A program made the translations under genes and the position numbers. A DNA stretch of 64,000 nt from assembly GCF_016741815.1 (NCBI RefSeq), contig NZ_JAERRJ010000010.1:62001-126000 (forward strand), read 5' to 3'. The notes below the pieces were generated by a model. That model saw only the letters and a program-made list of their open reading frames with translations. It ran no database searches and was not told the DNA's origin. Shown here in pieces: positions 17,214 through 26,869 of this stretch; position 1 is the stretch's first letter; the number at the start of each line of letters is the position of its first letter. This stretch comes from Nocardia acididurans (GTDB lineage: Bacteria; Actinomycetota; Actinomycetes; Mycobacteriales; Mycobacteriaceae).

Positions 17214-19247
17214 CTAGGGCAGCGCGACCAGGGTGATGGTCGCGCCGGGTTCCACGGCGTTGCCCGCGTTCATGCTCTGCGACACCACGATCGAGTTGTC
17301 GTTCGAGAACAGCTGCTGCACAACGACCTTGAAGCCGAGCGCCTCCAATTCGGTGCGCGCCGAGGACACATTGTCGCCGCGCACATCCGGCATGTCGACG
17401 CCGCTGTTCACGATGAGCACCACGCCGTCACCGGAGTCCACGGTGGACCCGGACGCCGGATCGGTGCCGACGACCTGGCCGCCCTTCACCTTGGCGTCGT
17501 ATTCGGAGCGAATGGATTTCACGTCCAGCCCGGCCGTCTGGAGGGCGGTCTTGGCCTCCTCCTCGGTCTTGCCGCGCACATCGGGAACCTTGACCGGCTG
17601 GGAGCCCTTGGAGCGGTACACCTTCACGCTCGCGCCGGCGGGGAGGATGGTGCCGGGGCTCGGATCGACCTTGGCGACAGTGCCTTTGGGAGCGGTGCTG
17701 CCCGTCTCCCCGGCATCCACCGGGGTCAGGCCCGCGTCCCGGATGGCCTGGTTGACGCTGCTCACGTCCTGCCCGGGGGTGATGTCCGGGACTTTCGGCT
17801 TACCGCTGGAGATGAGGATCGCGACGGTGGAACCCTTGGTGACCTTGGATCCGGCGGGCGGGTCGGTGCCGACCACATTGCCTTCCGGGATGACGTCGCT
17901 GGCCTTGAGTCTGGTCTCGGTGCCGAATCCCGCGTCCTGCAGGGCGGCGACGGCTCTGTCCTTGTCGAGGCCGGCGATGGACGGGACCGCCTCGTATCTG
18001 CCGACTCCGACCCACCAGCCCCCGATGCCGAGCAGCAGGGCCAGGGTGATCACGATGCCCAGCCAGATCGCCACCGTGCGACGGGATTTGCCGCGATCCT
18101 CGAGGAGCGGGTCGCGCGGCCGGTGCGGCGGGCCGGACTGGCCGGGATGCGATTGCCGCTGCGGCGGGCCGGGCGGGGCCTGGTCGTAATCCTGGCTGTA
18201 GTCCGGTGCCATTTCGCGGGCCGCGGTCATGACTCTGGTCTGGTAGTGCGGCGGCGCCTGCATGGTCGGCGGATCCGCGGCGGGGATCCTGGTGGTGAGA
18301 TCGGTCGCGCCGGGCGGGGCGTGCCGCGCGGGCGGCGGGGTGCGGGGCGCCTGCGGTGACGGGGTGGGGCCGACCCGGTAGCGGGCGCTCAGATGCTCGG
18401 CCGAATCCTTGGGCGCGGGCACCCGGTAGTCGGGTAGCTGCAGGTCGTGGGCGATGCGCCGGAGTTCGTTCGCCATCTCGGTGGCGTCGGCGAAGCGGTG
18501 CGCGGGTTCGCGGGCGGTGGCGTGCGCGATCAGATCGTCGATCTCGGGCGGCACGCCGGCGATGAAGCGGCTTGGGCTCGGCACGTCCTTGTCCACCCGC
18601 TGCAGGGCGATGGAGATGGAGGTGTCGCCGGTGAACGGGGTCTTCCCGGTGAGCATCTCGAAGATGAGGATGCCCGCCGAGTACACGTCGCTGCGCGCGT
18701 CGGCATTGCCGCTGGTGACCTGTTCGGGGGAGAGGTAGGCGGCGGTGCCGAGGATGACGCTGGCGGAGGTGATGCCCGCCTCGGCGACGGCGCGCACCAG
18801 GCCGAAGTCGGCGATCTTCACTTCGCCGGAGTCGGAGATGAGGACGTTCTCCGGTTTGATGTCGCGGTGCACCAGGCCGTGCGCGTGCGCGACGCCGATG
18901 GCCTGCAGCACCGGTTCGGCGACGGCGCGGACGGCGTGCGGCGGCATGGGTCCGCGTTCGCGCAGCAGTTCGCGCAGGGTGCCGCCCTCGACCAATTCCA
19001 TGATCAGGAAGGGGTGGTCGCCGTCCACGCCCTGGTCGTACACGGCGACCAGGGACGGATGCTTGAGTTTGGCGACCGCGCGGGCCTCGAGCTCGAACCG
19101 GGTGAGGAATTGCGGGTCGCCGGCGAATTTGGGATCCATGACCTTGATGGCGACCGGTCGGTCCAGCCGCTCGTCCACCCCCCGGAACACCATGGACATA
19201 CCGCCACGCGCGATCGGCGCGTCGATGCGGTAGCGCCCCTCCAGCAT
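17214..19247 (-). CDS. pknL: Serine/threonine protein kinase PknL with four PASTA repeats
   Basis: 677 residues from ATG 19247. Kinase domain about 5-268: GRGGMS-like P-loop region, K35, HRD with D129, DFG at 147-149, activation loop to APE-equivalent SPEQ. Residues about 275-390 are a Pro-rich juxtamembrane linker, 391-414 the single TM, and 418-677 four PASTA repeats facing outside (about 418-484, 485-552, 553-617, 618-677). PASTA modules bind peptidoglycan fragments or lipid II. Position beside aroG and the Rv2175c homologue identifies PknL. The M. tuberculosis PknL I know has no PASTA repeats, so this form looks more like PknB. A TTG at 19259 is an alternative start. Confidence 0.9.
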   Translation of the reverse strand: MLEGRYRIDAPIARGGMSMVFRGVDERLDRPVAIKVMDPKFAGDPQFLTRFELEARAVAKLKHPSLVAVYDQGVDGDHPFLIMELVEGGTLRELLRERGPMPPHAVRAVAEPVLQAIGVAHAHGLVHRDIKPENVLISDSGEVKIADFGLVRAVAEAGITSASVILGTAAYLSPEQVTSGNADARSDVYSAGILIFEMLTGKTPFTGDTSISIALQRVDKDVPSPSRFIAGVPPEIDDLIAHATAREPAHRFADATEMANELRRIAHDLQLPDYRVPAPKDSAEHLSARYRVGPTPSPQAPRTPPPARHAPPGATDLTTRIPAADPPTMQAPPHYQTRVMTAAREMAPDYSQDYDQAPPGPPQRQSHPGQSGPPHRPRDPLLEDRGKSRRTVAIWLGIVITLALLLGIGGWWVGVGRYEAVPSIAGLDKDRAVAALQDAGFGTETRLKASDVIPEGNVVGTDPPAGSKVTKGSTVAILISSGKPKVPDITPGQDVSSVNQAIRDAGLTPVDAGETGSTAPKGTVAKVDPSPGTILPAGASVKVYRSKGSQPVKVPDVRGKTEEEAKTALQTAGLDVKSIRSEYDAKVKGGQVVGTDPASGSTVDSGDGVVLIVNSGVDMPDVRGDNVSSARTELEALGFKVVVQQLFSNDNSIVVSQSMNAGNAVEPGATITLVALP

Positions 19248-19367
19248 CTCGCCGATCAACTGACTACAGCCCTTCCGATAGCTCTGCCGCCCGGTGCGGC
19301 TCACCCGATGGTAGTCGCGCCGGGGTGTGATGCGACGGGAGCGACCCGAGGGACTACCGTTATCGGC

Positions 19368-19736
19368 GTGAGTGCCATTCCATACAGCGAAGACGTCCTG
19401 CCGGATTCGGTGACCCTGATCCCGCTGCCCGACGTAGCCGAGCAGCTGGGCATGGTGGTCACGCGGGTACATCAGCTGCTGCGCGACCATCAGATCATCG
19501 CGGTGCGCCGGGACGGCGTGGTCGGCGTTCCCAAGGAGTTCTTCGACTCCGCGGGAGCCATCGCCAAACACCTCACCGGTCTGATCACCGTCATGCGCGA
19601 CGGCAAGTACACCGACGAGGAAATCCTCCAGTGGGTCTACACCGAGGACGACACCCTCCCGGGCCGCCCCATCGACGCCCTGCACGGTCCGCTGGCCCGC
19701 GAGGTCATCCGCCGCGCGGCGGCGGATCCGTTCTGA
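19368..19736 (+). CDS. DNA-binding protein, Rv2175c family
   Basis: 122 residues from GTG 19368. DVAEQLGMVVTRVHQLLRDHQIIAVRRDGVVGVP is a winged helix-turn-helix, matching Rv2175c of M. tuberculosis, a DNA-binding protein phosphorylated by PknL. The N-terminal tail that carries the phosphosite in Rv2175c is shorter here. It is divergent from pknL with 120 bp between starts, so the kinase and its likely substrate share a promoter region. Target sites are unknown. Confidence 0.85.
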   Translation: MSAIPYSEDVLPDSVTLIPLPDVAEQLGMVVTRVHQLLRDHQIIAVRRDGVVGVPKEFFDSAGAIAKHLTGLITVMRDGKYTDEEILQWVYTEDDTLPGRPIDALHGPLAREVIRRAAADPF

Positions 19737-19760
19737 GGTAGAACTCCACTCCGAGATCTC

Positions 19761-19788
19761 GTGCCCCGATGCCGACGCATCGGGGCAC
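19761..19788. terminator. Terminator hairpin after Rv2175c homologue
   Basis: A perfect 12-bp stem GTGCCCCGATGC (19761-19772) with complement at 19777-19788 and a CGAC loop, between convergent genes. No clear T-run. Confidence 0.75.
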
Positions 19789-19847
19789 AGGGGTGAGAGG
19801 TCAAGGGGGAGTGCGGCTTTCGCGCCCGCTGTCGCCCGGCGGTTCGG

Positions 19848-20783
19848 TCAGTTTCCCCGGCGGAGCAGGGGGTGGGCTGCGGCGAATTCTCGGGCGGCGA
19901 CGCGGAGGCGGCGGTGTTGCGGGACTACCGCGCGGCGGCTGAAGACCGCGTAGTCGGCGCGTTCGATTTCGTCGAGGATGCCGCGATAGAGGGTGGCGGC
20001 GGTGTGGATCGCCGGGCGTACGCGGGGGGTCAGCAGGTCGATTCCCGGTATGGCGACGCGGTAGATGCCGCGGTTCACCGCGATCAGGTGCGCGAGGGCC
20101 CTTCGCACGCGCTGGTCGGTTTCGCCGGTGCGGCGGCAGTGGTCCAGGAGGGCTGCGTCTACTCCGAAGGCCGCCAGTTCGTCGGCGGGGAGGTAGATGC
20201 GGCCGCGGTCGAGGTCTTCGGCGGTGTCGCGCAGGAAGTTGGTGAGCTGGAAGGCTTCGCCGAGGGCGGCGGCGGCCGGTTCGGCGTCCTCGACCGGGAC
20301 CACGGTGCCCAGGACGGGCAGGAGCTGCAGGCCGATGGCGGCCGCCGAGCCGCGCATATAGGTGCGCAGCGCCGCCATGTCCGGGTAGCCGGTGCGGTAT
20401 TGGGGGGTGCCGGGGATGTCCATGCGCATGGAGTCGAGGAACACCCAGAAGTGTTCGGGGGCAATGGCATAGCGGCGGATGGTGTCGGAGACGGCGAGCA
20501 GGACGCGGTCCCGGGGAGTGCGCGGGGTGCGCGCGGGAGCCTGGGCGAGGTGGCCGCGTAGCTCGTATTCGATCCGATCCAGCTGGGCCGCCGACTGTTC
20601 CGCGTGGGCGGGAGCGTCGGCGGCGTCCACGATGTCGTCGACCATGCGCGCGAAGGCGTACAGCGCGTGCACGGCCGGTCTTCGCTCGGGTTCCAGCAGC
20701 CGGGTGGCCAGGAAGTAGGTGCGCCCGTGGGCGGCCGCCACGCGGCGGCAGTCCCGATAGGCGTGGTCGAGCTGAATTGTCAT
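19848..20783 (-). CDS. crtB: Phytoene synthase
   Basis: 311 residues. It condenses two geranylgeranyl diphosphates head to head into phytoene. The two aspartate-rich motifs that bind Mg-diphosphate are present: MVDDIVDAAD (about 47-56) and NFLRDTAEDLDRGRIYLP (about 180-197). The start ATG at 20783 overlaps the mptA stop by 4 nt (ATGA), so it is translated after mptA. Squalene/dehydrosqualene synthase is the alternative, but crtE and crtI in the same unit favour phytoene. Confidence 0.9.
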   Translation of the reverse strand: MTIQLDHAYRDCRRVAAAHGRTYFLATRLLEPERRPAVHALYAFARMVDDIVDAADAPAHAEQSAAQLDRIEYELRGHLAQAPARTPRTPRDRVLLAVSDTIRRYAIAPEHFWVFLDSMRMDIPGTPQYRTGYPDMAALRTYMRGSAAAIGLQLLPVLGTVVPVEDAEPAAAALGEAFQLTNFLRDTAEDLDRGRIYLPADELAAFGVDAALLDHCRRTGETDQRVRRALAHLIAVNRGIYRVAIPGIDLLTPRVRPAIHTAATLYRGILDEIERADYAVFSRRAVVPQHRRLRVAAREFAAAHPLLRRGN

Positions 20784-22432
20784 GCGGTGCTGGATGTTCC
20801 GGTGGGCACCGGGGCGGCGGGCACGACCTCGTGCTGCCGGTGCAGGTGTTCGTTGCCGAGTTTCAACGGGTCCACGGTGCGCAGGGCCAGTGCCGCCACC
20901 ACGGCGGCGAAGGTGGCCAGCGCGACATGGATGAAGTTGTACAGCCCGATCGACCCGTCCGGCTGGAACACCAGCATGAGCCAGGTGCACACGCCCACCA
21001 GCCACTGCAGTGTCGTGGTGGACAGCGCGAATCCGGCGGCCAGCGCCAGCGGCCACGAGTAGTACCAGGGCAGCGCGGCCGGCGACAGGATCACGATGGC
21101 GACGAAGGCGATGAGGATGCCGAACACGGCTTCCTTCTCGGTGTGCTTGAACCGCCACCACGCCCACACCAGCACGCCCACCAGTGCGATCGCGCAGATG
21201 GTGCGCGTCACGCCGAGCGCCGAGTCGAGTCCGAAGGGCGTCACCCAGGTGACCGCGTGCGCCATGACGGTCGGCAGCGACAGCCAGTTGATGATCTTCT
21301 TCGAACCGGAAAGCGCCGTGAGCCAGCCGAATCCGTCCCGGCCGAGGCCGGTCAGCGCGGTGGCCATCACGAAGACGAGCGCGAATACCGCGATACCGAG
21401 CCCCGCGATCTTGGCGAACATGGCCACCGGATGCGGCAGGTCGCCCTCACCGCGTGCGGCCCGCTTCTCGCGTTCGTGAATCATCCAGATCCACACCAGG
21501 AACGGCAGCGCCACACCGGCGGTCGCCTTCACCGCGACACCGATGGCGATCACCACGATGCCCGCCACATGGTGATGCTCGAGCACCAGCGCGATACCGG
21601 CGGCCATCAACCCGACCATCAGCATCTCGTTGTGCACGCCGCCGATCAGGTGGATCAGCACCAGCGGATTCAGCACCGCCAGCCACAGCGCGATGGTGGG
21701 CTTGCCGCCCAGATGTTTGGTGAGATGCGGGACCGCCCACATCATCAGCGCCAGCCCCGGCAGCATGACCAGCCGCAGCGCGATCGTCCCCGCCACCACG
21801 TTGTCGCCGGTGATCGAGGTGATCCCGCGCGCGATGAGCAGGAAGATCGGCCCGTACGGCGCGGTCGTGTTGGTCCAGACCGGGCTCACATTCTCCAGCA
21901 GCACACCGGGATTCACGACCGGCCCGACCGTGTACGGGTTGAAGCCGTCGCGCAGCAGCGCGCCCTGCGCCAGATACGAGTAGGCGTCGCGGCTGAACAT
22001 GGGCACCGCGAACAGCAAGGGGAACAGCCAGATGCCGACGATGGCCCGCAGTTCGTTGAGCGTCACCTTCGCGCCCGGCACGGTGCCGATGGTGGCCCGC
22101 CCCAGGCGCACCCAGGCGGTGATCATGGCCAGGACGCCGATCCACACGAATACCGTCGACAGCGCGTAGCCGTGCCCGTAGCGCAGCCAGGACAGGTGTG
22201 CGGCCTCGAGCAGCGGATCGTATTTGCGGGTGCTGCCCGCGCCGAAACCGCCGAAGGTGATCATGATGGCGCCGAAGAATCCGAGAATCGCCGCATGGCC
22301 CTCGGGGGTGCGTACGAAGTCGGCGGAGCTACGCATCCAGCTGTGCTGGGTGGCGTAGGCGAGGTCGGCGTCGACGCGGGTGGCTGCTCTGAGCGCGCCC
22401 GGAGTGGCGGCGTCCGTATCGGGGGTCGGCAT
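20780..22432 (-). CDS. mptA: Alpha-1,6-mannosyltransferase MptA (GT-C)
   Basis: 550 residues with about 12-13 hydrophobic segments, a GT-C integral membrane glycosyltransferase using polyprenyl-phosphomannose. MptA extends the alpha-1,6 mannan backbone of lipomannan on the outer membrane face. Long stretches match M. tuberculosis Rv2174 in type: GGFGAGSTRKYDPLLE in the first external loop, FSRDAYSYLAQGALLRDG, APYGPIFLL, LNPLVLIHLIGGVHNEML, and SPAALPWYYSWPLALAA. The related MptB is usually elsewhere; synteny supports MptA. Odd placement: it lies between crtI and crtB in one transcription unit. Confidence 0.9.
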   Translation of the reverse strand: MPTPDTDAATPGALRAATRVDADLAYATQHSWMRSSADFVRTPEGHAAILGFFGAIMITFGGFGAGSTRKYDPLLEAAHLSWLRYGHGYALSTVFVWIGVLAMITAWVRLGRATIGTVPGAKVTLNELRAIVGIWLFPLLFAVPMFSRDAYSYLAQGALLRDGFNPYTVGPVVNPGVLLENVSPVWTNTTAPYGPIFLLIARGITSITGDNVVAGTIALRLVMLPGLALMMWAVPHLTKHLGGKPTIALWLAVLNPLVLIHLIGGVHNEMLMVGLMAAGIALVLEHHHVAGIVVIAIGVAVKATAGVALPFLVWIWMIHEREKRAARGEGDLPHPVAMFAKIAGLGIAVFALVFVMATALTGLGRDGFGWLTALSGSKKIINWLSLPTVMAHAVTWVTPFGLDSALGVTRTICAIALVGVLVWAWWRFKHTEKEAVFGILIAFVAIVILSPAALPWYYSWPLALAAGFALSTTTLQWLVGVCTWLMLVFQPDGSIGLYNFIHVALATFAAVVAALALRTVDPLKLGNEHLHRQHEVVPAAPVPTGTSSTA

Positions 22433-22496
22433 AGGCGGTCGTTTCCCCCCGGAAAGGTCGGCGGCGGTTGTCGCGTGGATCTGGACGCGCCACAGT

Positions 22497-24110
22497 CTAG
22501 TGCGTCCGCGGCAGTGCTACCGCCTCGGCGTGGGAGGTTACGGGCTCGGCATGTCGTAGATCACCTGTGATCCGCGCCGCCGCGAGTTTTCCGGACAGCA
22601 GCACGGTGGGTACGCCGACGCCGGGGACCGTGCCCGAACCCGCGAGAACCACATTGTCGCGGCCGCGCACCAGGTTCCGGGTGCGGAACGGGCCGGTCTG
22701 CCGGAACAGGTGGGCGGCCGAGAACGGGGTGCCCGCGAGCATGCCGCGGCGCTGCCAGGTGCGCGGGGTGTCCAGGTGGTCGATTCGGAAATGGCGTGAA
22801 ATGCCTTGGTAGCCGCGCGATTCCAGGGTCTGCAGCAGTTCGCGCAGATAGGCGGGGCCGAGCCGGTCCCAGTCCAGCGGGGACGCATCGAGATTCGGGC
22901 AGGGGGCCAGCAGTGACAGCGGCTCGTAGCGGACGGTGTCGCGCAGGTGACCGGCCGCGTCGATGTGCTGTTCGGCGCGATCGATGTACTGCGTGGGATC
23001 GGTCAGCGCCGGGCGGGTCAGCAGCAGCGACGGGTCGCTCATCAGCGCGCCCCGGCCGCGACCGGCGGCGATCTCGGTGAACGTGCGATCCCACTCCCGC
23101 CCGAAGTCGATGGTGTGATGCGCCTGCACCGGCCACCGCGCGGCGACCTCGGCCGGGATGGTGCCGTGCGCCACCACCGCGGACGGCGAAGCCCGCAATC
23201 CGAGGCGTCGGCGCAGGCCGAAGCGGTCGAGCGAGCCGAGATCGGCGGTGAGCACGACGGCGTCGCAGGGCAGGGTGCGACCGTCGGAGGTACGGACCGC
23301 GGTGGCCCGCCTGCCTCGATAGTCGAGGCTGCTGACCTCGGTGTTCAGCTCGAGCGTGCCGCCCGCGGTGACGAGCGCCCGGCCCAGCGCCTCGGCGATG
23401 GCCCGCATCCCGCCCTCCGGATAGGTGACGCCCAGGCAGGTATCCATATACGGGATAGCCCCGTAGACACCCAGCGCCTGATTGGGCGACATTCCGGCGA
23501 ACAGCGCCTGGAAGCTGAACAGCCGGGCCAGCTCCTCGTCGCGCATCAGCCGCCGCACCTTCGGCCCGAGCCGCCCGAACGCGCCCAGCCGCACCAGCTT
23601 CAGCAGGGCCGCGCGTTTTGCCGGGATGCGCACCATGTCCAGGGGCGAATCGAAGTTGGTGTCCATGAAATGCCCGAACTCGGCCTCGTACACGCCTCGC
23701 AGCCATCCGCGCAGTCGCCGATACCGCTGCGCCGCACCGGAATTCCGCACGCGCTCGATCTCGGCGGCCATCCGCTCCGGATCGGAGTAGACGCCGACCT
23801 CGGTGCCGTCCGCGAACCGCGCCCGATAGGCGGGAGCCATCTCCAGGATTCGCAGCCCGACCGACTCCCGGGTCTGCCCGACCGCCGCGAGCGCTTCGTC
23901 GATCAGCTCGGGCACGGTGAGAATCGTTGCCCCGGAATCGATTTCGTAATCTTCCCCGCGATACAGCCCAACGCGCCCGCCGGGGTGGTCGGCCCGCTCC
24001 AGTACGGTCACCTGCCGTCCGGCCCCCGCCAGATGCAGAGCAGCGGCCAGGCCGGACAGTCCCGCGCCCACGACGACGACCCGATCAGTCTGTCCCGCAA
24101 CCGTTTTCAT
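22497..24110 (-). CDS. crtI: Phytoene desaturase
   Basis: 537 residues from ATG 24110. VVVVGAGLSGLAAALHLAG (about 10-28) is the FAD dinucleotide-binding fold followed by an E at the end of strand two (VLERADHPGGRVG). The C-terminal FRTRNLVRGRDNVVLAGSGTVPGVGVP is the CrtI-family FAD/carotenoid signature. It inserts double bases into phytoene to give lycopene. It follows crtE by about 270 bp and precedes mptA by about 65 bp on the same strand. Specific number of desaturations cannot be told. Confidence 0.88.
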   Translation of the reverse strand: MKTVAGQTDRVVVVGAGLSGLAAALHLAGAGRQVTVLERADHPGGRVGLYRGEDYEIDSGATILTVPELIDEALAAVGQTRESVGLRILEMAPAYRARFADGTEVGVYSDPERMAAEIERVRNSGAAQRYRRLRGWLRGVYEAEFGHFMDTNFDSPLDMVRIPAKRAALLKLVRLGAFGRLGPKVRRLMRDEELARLFSFQALFAGMSPNQALGVYGAIPYMDTCLGVTYPEGGMRAIAEALGRALVTAGGTLELNTEVSSLDYRGRRATAVRTSDGRTLPCDAVVLTADLGSLDRFGLRRRLGLRASPSAVVAHGTIPAEVAARWPVQAHHTIDFGREWDRTFTEIAAGRGRGALMSDPSLLLTRPALTDPTQYIDRAEQHIDAAGHLRDTVRYEPLSLLAPCPNLDASPLDWDRLGPAYLRELLQTLESRGYQGISRHFRIDHLDTPRTWQRRGMLAGTPFSAAHLFRQTGPFRTRNLVRGRDNVVLAGSGTVPGVGVPTVLLSGKLAAARITGDLRHAEPVTSHAEAVALPRTH

Positions 24111-24381
24111 ACCACCCACCACTTCCGGCAATCCTTCGCGCGACTGTGCCCGATCTGTGGCGCACCCGCTGCCCCGCGCCACACGCGCCGCTGCGGCCCG
24201 GGTGCCTCACCTCGGCACGGCCGCTTCCGGCCGCCGCATGTCCTGTGCCATTGTGGCGCGCCCCGGTCCCGGCCACGCGGGCGGGCCGGTTTCGGCCGCT
24301 CCGGTGCGTCCAGACCCGGCCCCTGCGCGCAGGTCCGGGCGCGGGCGTTCCGGTGGGTGTGGTCCCGCTGGAGCCGCCGCG

Positions 24382-25530
24382 TCAGTAGGCGCGGGCGGTG
24401 GCGGCCAGGGCCATGGCGCGCAGCTGGCGCTGGGCCTCGGTGGTGGCGGTGCTGGCGTCCAGGGCGGTGAGGGCGCGGTCGGTGAGGTCGGTGATGCGGT
24501 TCTCGACCGCGTCGACCGCGCCGAGATCGGTGATGAGGGTGCGCAATTCGGTGACCTGGTCGGGGGTGACGTCGGTGCCGAGGCTGCGGCGGATGAGGGC
24601 CGCCGCGGCGGGGGCGGTGGCGTCGGCGCGCTGCAGGGCCTCGGCGATGAGGACGGTGCGCTTGCCTTCGCGCAGGTCGTCGCCGGAGGGTTTGCCGGTG
24701 ACGGCGGGGTCGCCGAAGACGCCGAGCAGGTCGTCGCGGAGCTGGAAGGCGATGCCGATGTCGGTGCCGAATTCGCGGTACGCCGCAACGAGATCCGCGT
24801 CGGCGCCGGCCAGTGCGGCGCCCATGTGCAGCGGGCGTTCGATGGTGTAGGCGGCGGTCTTGTAGCGGTTGATGCGCAGCGCGGCCTCGACCGTTTCGTC
24901 GCCCGCGGATTCGCCGTGGATGTCGAGGAGCTGCCCGCCGAGCACCTCGGTGCGCATGGCGGCCCACACCGGGGCGAAGCGGGCCTGTGCGGCGGGATCC
25001 AGTCCGGCTTCGCGGGTCATGTCGTCGGCCCAGGCCAGGGCCAGGTCGCCGATGAGGATGGCGACGCTGGTGCCGTGGTGGTCGGGGTCACCGGCCCAGC
25101 GCTGATCCCGGTGCCGCTCTTCGTATTCCACGTGCACGGTCGGGAATCCGCGCCGGGTGCGGGAGGAGTCGATGATGTCGTCGTGGATGAGCGCGCAGGC
25201 CTGCACGAGTTCCAGGGCCGAGCAGGCGGTGAGCACCGCGTCGGCTTCGGGGTCCTCGGGGTCGCGTCCGGCGCCGAGCCAGCCCGTCCAGGCGAAGGCG
25301 GGGCGGGTGCGTTTGCCGCCGCGCAGCACGAATTCCTCGAGGGCGCTGGCGGCGTCCACGAAGACCGGGCCCAGTGGTTCGACGAGTTCCCGCCGGGTCG
25401 CGAAGAATCGGTGCAGCCGTGCTTCGACGGCGGTGACGAGTGACCCCGCGCCGACCGGATGGCGGGTCGGGGTACCGGGTCCGGCGGACAGGGCATCCTC
25501 CTCGGGTGAGCTGGGCGGGGATTCAGGCAC
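24382..25530 (-). CDS. crtE: Geranylgeranyl diphosphate synthase (IdsA/CrtE)
   Basis: 382 residues from GTG 25530. A polyprenyl synthase with GGKRTRP near residue 75, the first Asp-rich motif in ALIHDDIIDSSRTRRG (DDxxD) and the second in FQLRDDLLGVFGD. It adds isopentenyl diphosphate to allylic diphosphates to make C20 GGPP for CrtB. Orthologue position corresponds to idsA2 (Rv2173). The first 30 residues are Pro/Ser-rich and disordered. The frame remains open upstream but is Pro/Arg-rich and noncoding in style; 250 bp separate it from the divergent metF. Confidence 0.88.
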   Translation of the reverse strand: MPESPPSSPEEDALSAGPGTPTRHPVGAGSLVTAVEARLHRFFATRRELVEPLGPVFVDAASALEEFVLRGGKRTRPAFAWTGWLGAGRDPEDPEADAVLTACSALELVQACALIHDDIIDSSRTRRGFPTVHVEYEERHRDQRWAGDPDHHGTSVAILIGDLALAWADDMTREAGLDPAAQARFAPVWAAMRTEVLGGQLLDIHGESAGDETVEAALRINRYKTAAYTIERPLHMGAALAGADADLVAAYREFGTDIGIAFQLRDDLLGVFGDPAVTGKPSGDDLREGKRTVLIAEALQRADATAPAAAALIRRSLGTDVTPDQVTELRTLITDLGAVDAVENRITDLTDRALTALDASTATTEAQRQLRAMALAATARAY

Positions 25531-25779
25531 GACTGTACCGAGCGGGCGGTCCTGGCGAGGAGGCCGGTCGACGGGTTGTCCGGTTGGGGTTGTCCGGTCG
25601 GTAGCGGGAGTGCGGTGGTGCGGGGGTCGGTCCTGGTGTGCCTCGGATGGTCCGGGTTGCTGCACGATTCGACCGGGTCGGGCCGGGCGGGCGCGGCACA
25701 GCGTCTCACCTGGTGGGATGTGTTCGGCGGAGCGCCGGGTCCACGGTTCCGCGCAGCTCGCGACCCGTAAAATGGCCGG

Positions 25780-26778
25780 GTGAGTTTCGACAATGTACGG
25801 GGATATTCGACCCCTGGCCGAGTTTCCCGCACGCCGCACGTGTCCGGAACTCGCTCGATCGTGCAGCAGCTGGGTCCGCGACCGGACGGTTCGGTTCCGT
25901 TCTCGGTCGAGTTCAATCCGCCCCGTGACGCCGCCGGTGAGGCGCGGCTGTGGCGGGCGGCCCGCGAATTCGAGCGCCTGCACCCGGCCTTCGTGTCCAT
26001 GACCTACGGGGCGGGCGGTTCCACCCGCGACCGCACCATCCGGGTCACCGGGCAGCTCGCCCGCGAAACCACCCTGCTGACGGTCGCGCACCTGACCGCC
26101 GTCGAGCACAGTGTGGCCGAACTGCGGTCCATCGTCGGCGCGTACGCGGACTCCGGCATCCGGAATCTGCTGGTGCTGCGCGGCGATCCGCCGGGGGATC
26201 CGCTGGGCGACTGGGTCAAGCATCCCGAGGGCGTCGAGTACGCCGAGGAACTCGTGCGCATGGTGCGTGATCTCGGTGACTTCCACGTGGGTGTGGCGTC
26301 GTTCCCGCAGGGGCATCCGCGCTCGGCCGACCTGGATACCGACACCCGGCACCTGGTGTCGAAACTGCGTGCGGGAGCGGAGTATTCGATCACCCAGATG
26401 TTCTTCGACCCCGAGCACTACCTGCGGCTGCGCGATCGCGCGCTGGCGGCGGATCCGGTGGAGGGCGCGAAGCCGATCATTCCCGAGCTCATGCCGATCA
26501 CCTCGCTGCGCACCGTGCAGCGGGCCGTCGAGCTGTCCGGGCGGGAACTGCCGGTCGCGGTGATGGAGCGGTTGCAGCGGGCCGCGGGCGACGGTCCCGA
26601 GGAGGATCGCGCGGCCGTGCGCGCGGCCGGAATCGAGATCGCCACCGAGATGGCGCAGCGCCTGATCGCCGAGGGCGCGCCGTGCCTGCACTTCATCACC
26701 CTGAACTTCGCCAAGGCCACCGGCGAAGTCCTGGCGAACCTCGGCTACACCATGTCGGCGGCCCCGGCGCACGCCTGA
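25780..26778 (+). CDS. metF: 5,10-methylenetetrahydrofolate reductase (Rv2172c-like)
   Basis: 332 residues from GTG 25780. PFSVEFNPPRD (about 40-50) carries the catalytic glutamate; VSMTYGAGGSTRDRT, VAHLTAV, LLVLRGDPP and ITQMFFDPEHYLR are the FAD and folate-binding blocks of the MTHFR barrel. It reduces methylene-THF to methyl-THF for methionine synthesis. Rv2172c of M. tuberculosis, at the same position, has been assigned this activity. Divergent from crtE. Confidence 0.9.
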   Translation: MSFDNVRGYSTPGRVSRTPHVSGTRSIVQQLGPRPDGSVPFSVEFNPPRDAAGEARLWRAAREFERLHPAFVSMTYGAGGSTRDRTIRVTGQLARETTLLTVAHLTAVEHSVAELRSIVGAYADSGIRNLLVLRGDPPGDPLGDWVKHPEGVEYAEELVRMVRDLGDFHVGVASFPQGHPRSADLDTDTRHLVSKLRAGAEYSITQMFFDPEHYLRLRDRALAADPVEGAKPIIPELMPITSLRTVQRAVELSGRELPVAVMERLQRAAGDGPEEDRAAVRAAGIEIATEMAQRLIAEGAPCLHFITLNFAKATGEVLANLGYTMSAAPAHA

Positions 26779-26793
26779 CCCGCACCCGGCATG

Positions 26794-26815
26794 CCGACTG
26801 AAATGTCGGGTTTTT
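26794..26815 (+). terminator. Weak terminator after metF
   Basis: CCGAC (26794-26798) and GTCGG (26805-26809) form a short stem followed by GTTTTT. Short stem but with a true T-run, 16 bp after the metF stop. Confidence 0.5.
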
Positions 26816-26869
26816 CCTGGTCAGCGGAGTAGCGTGCGACCTCGACCGCGATGTTGAGGAGACACACCC

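Noticed and set aside
20780..22432. MptB instead of MptA
   Set aside because: Loop motifs and gene order match Rv2174 (MptA) better than Rv1459c (MptB).
20777..22570. 597-codon plus-strand frame opposite mptA
   Set aside because: His/Arg/Gln-rich antisense shadow of a multi-TM gene; no motifs.
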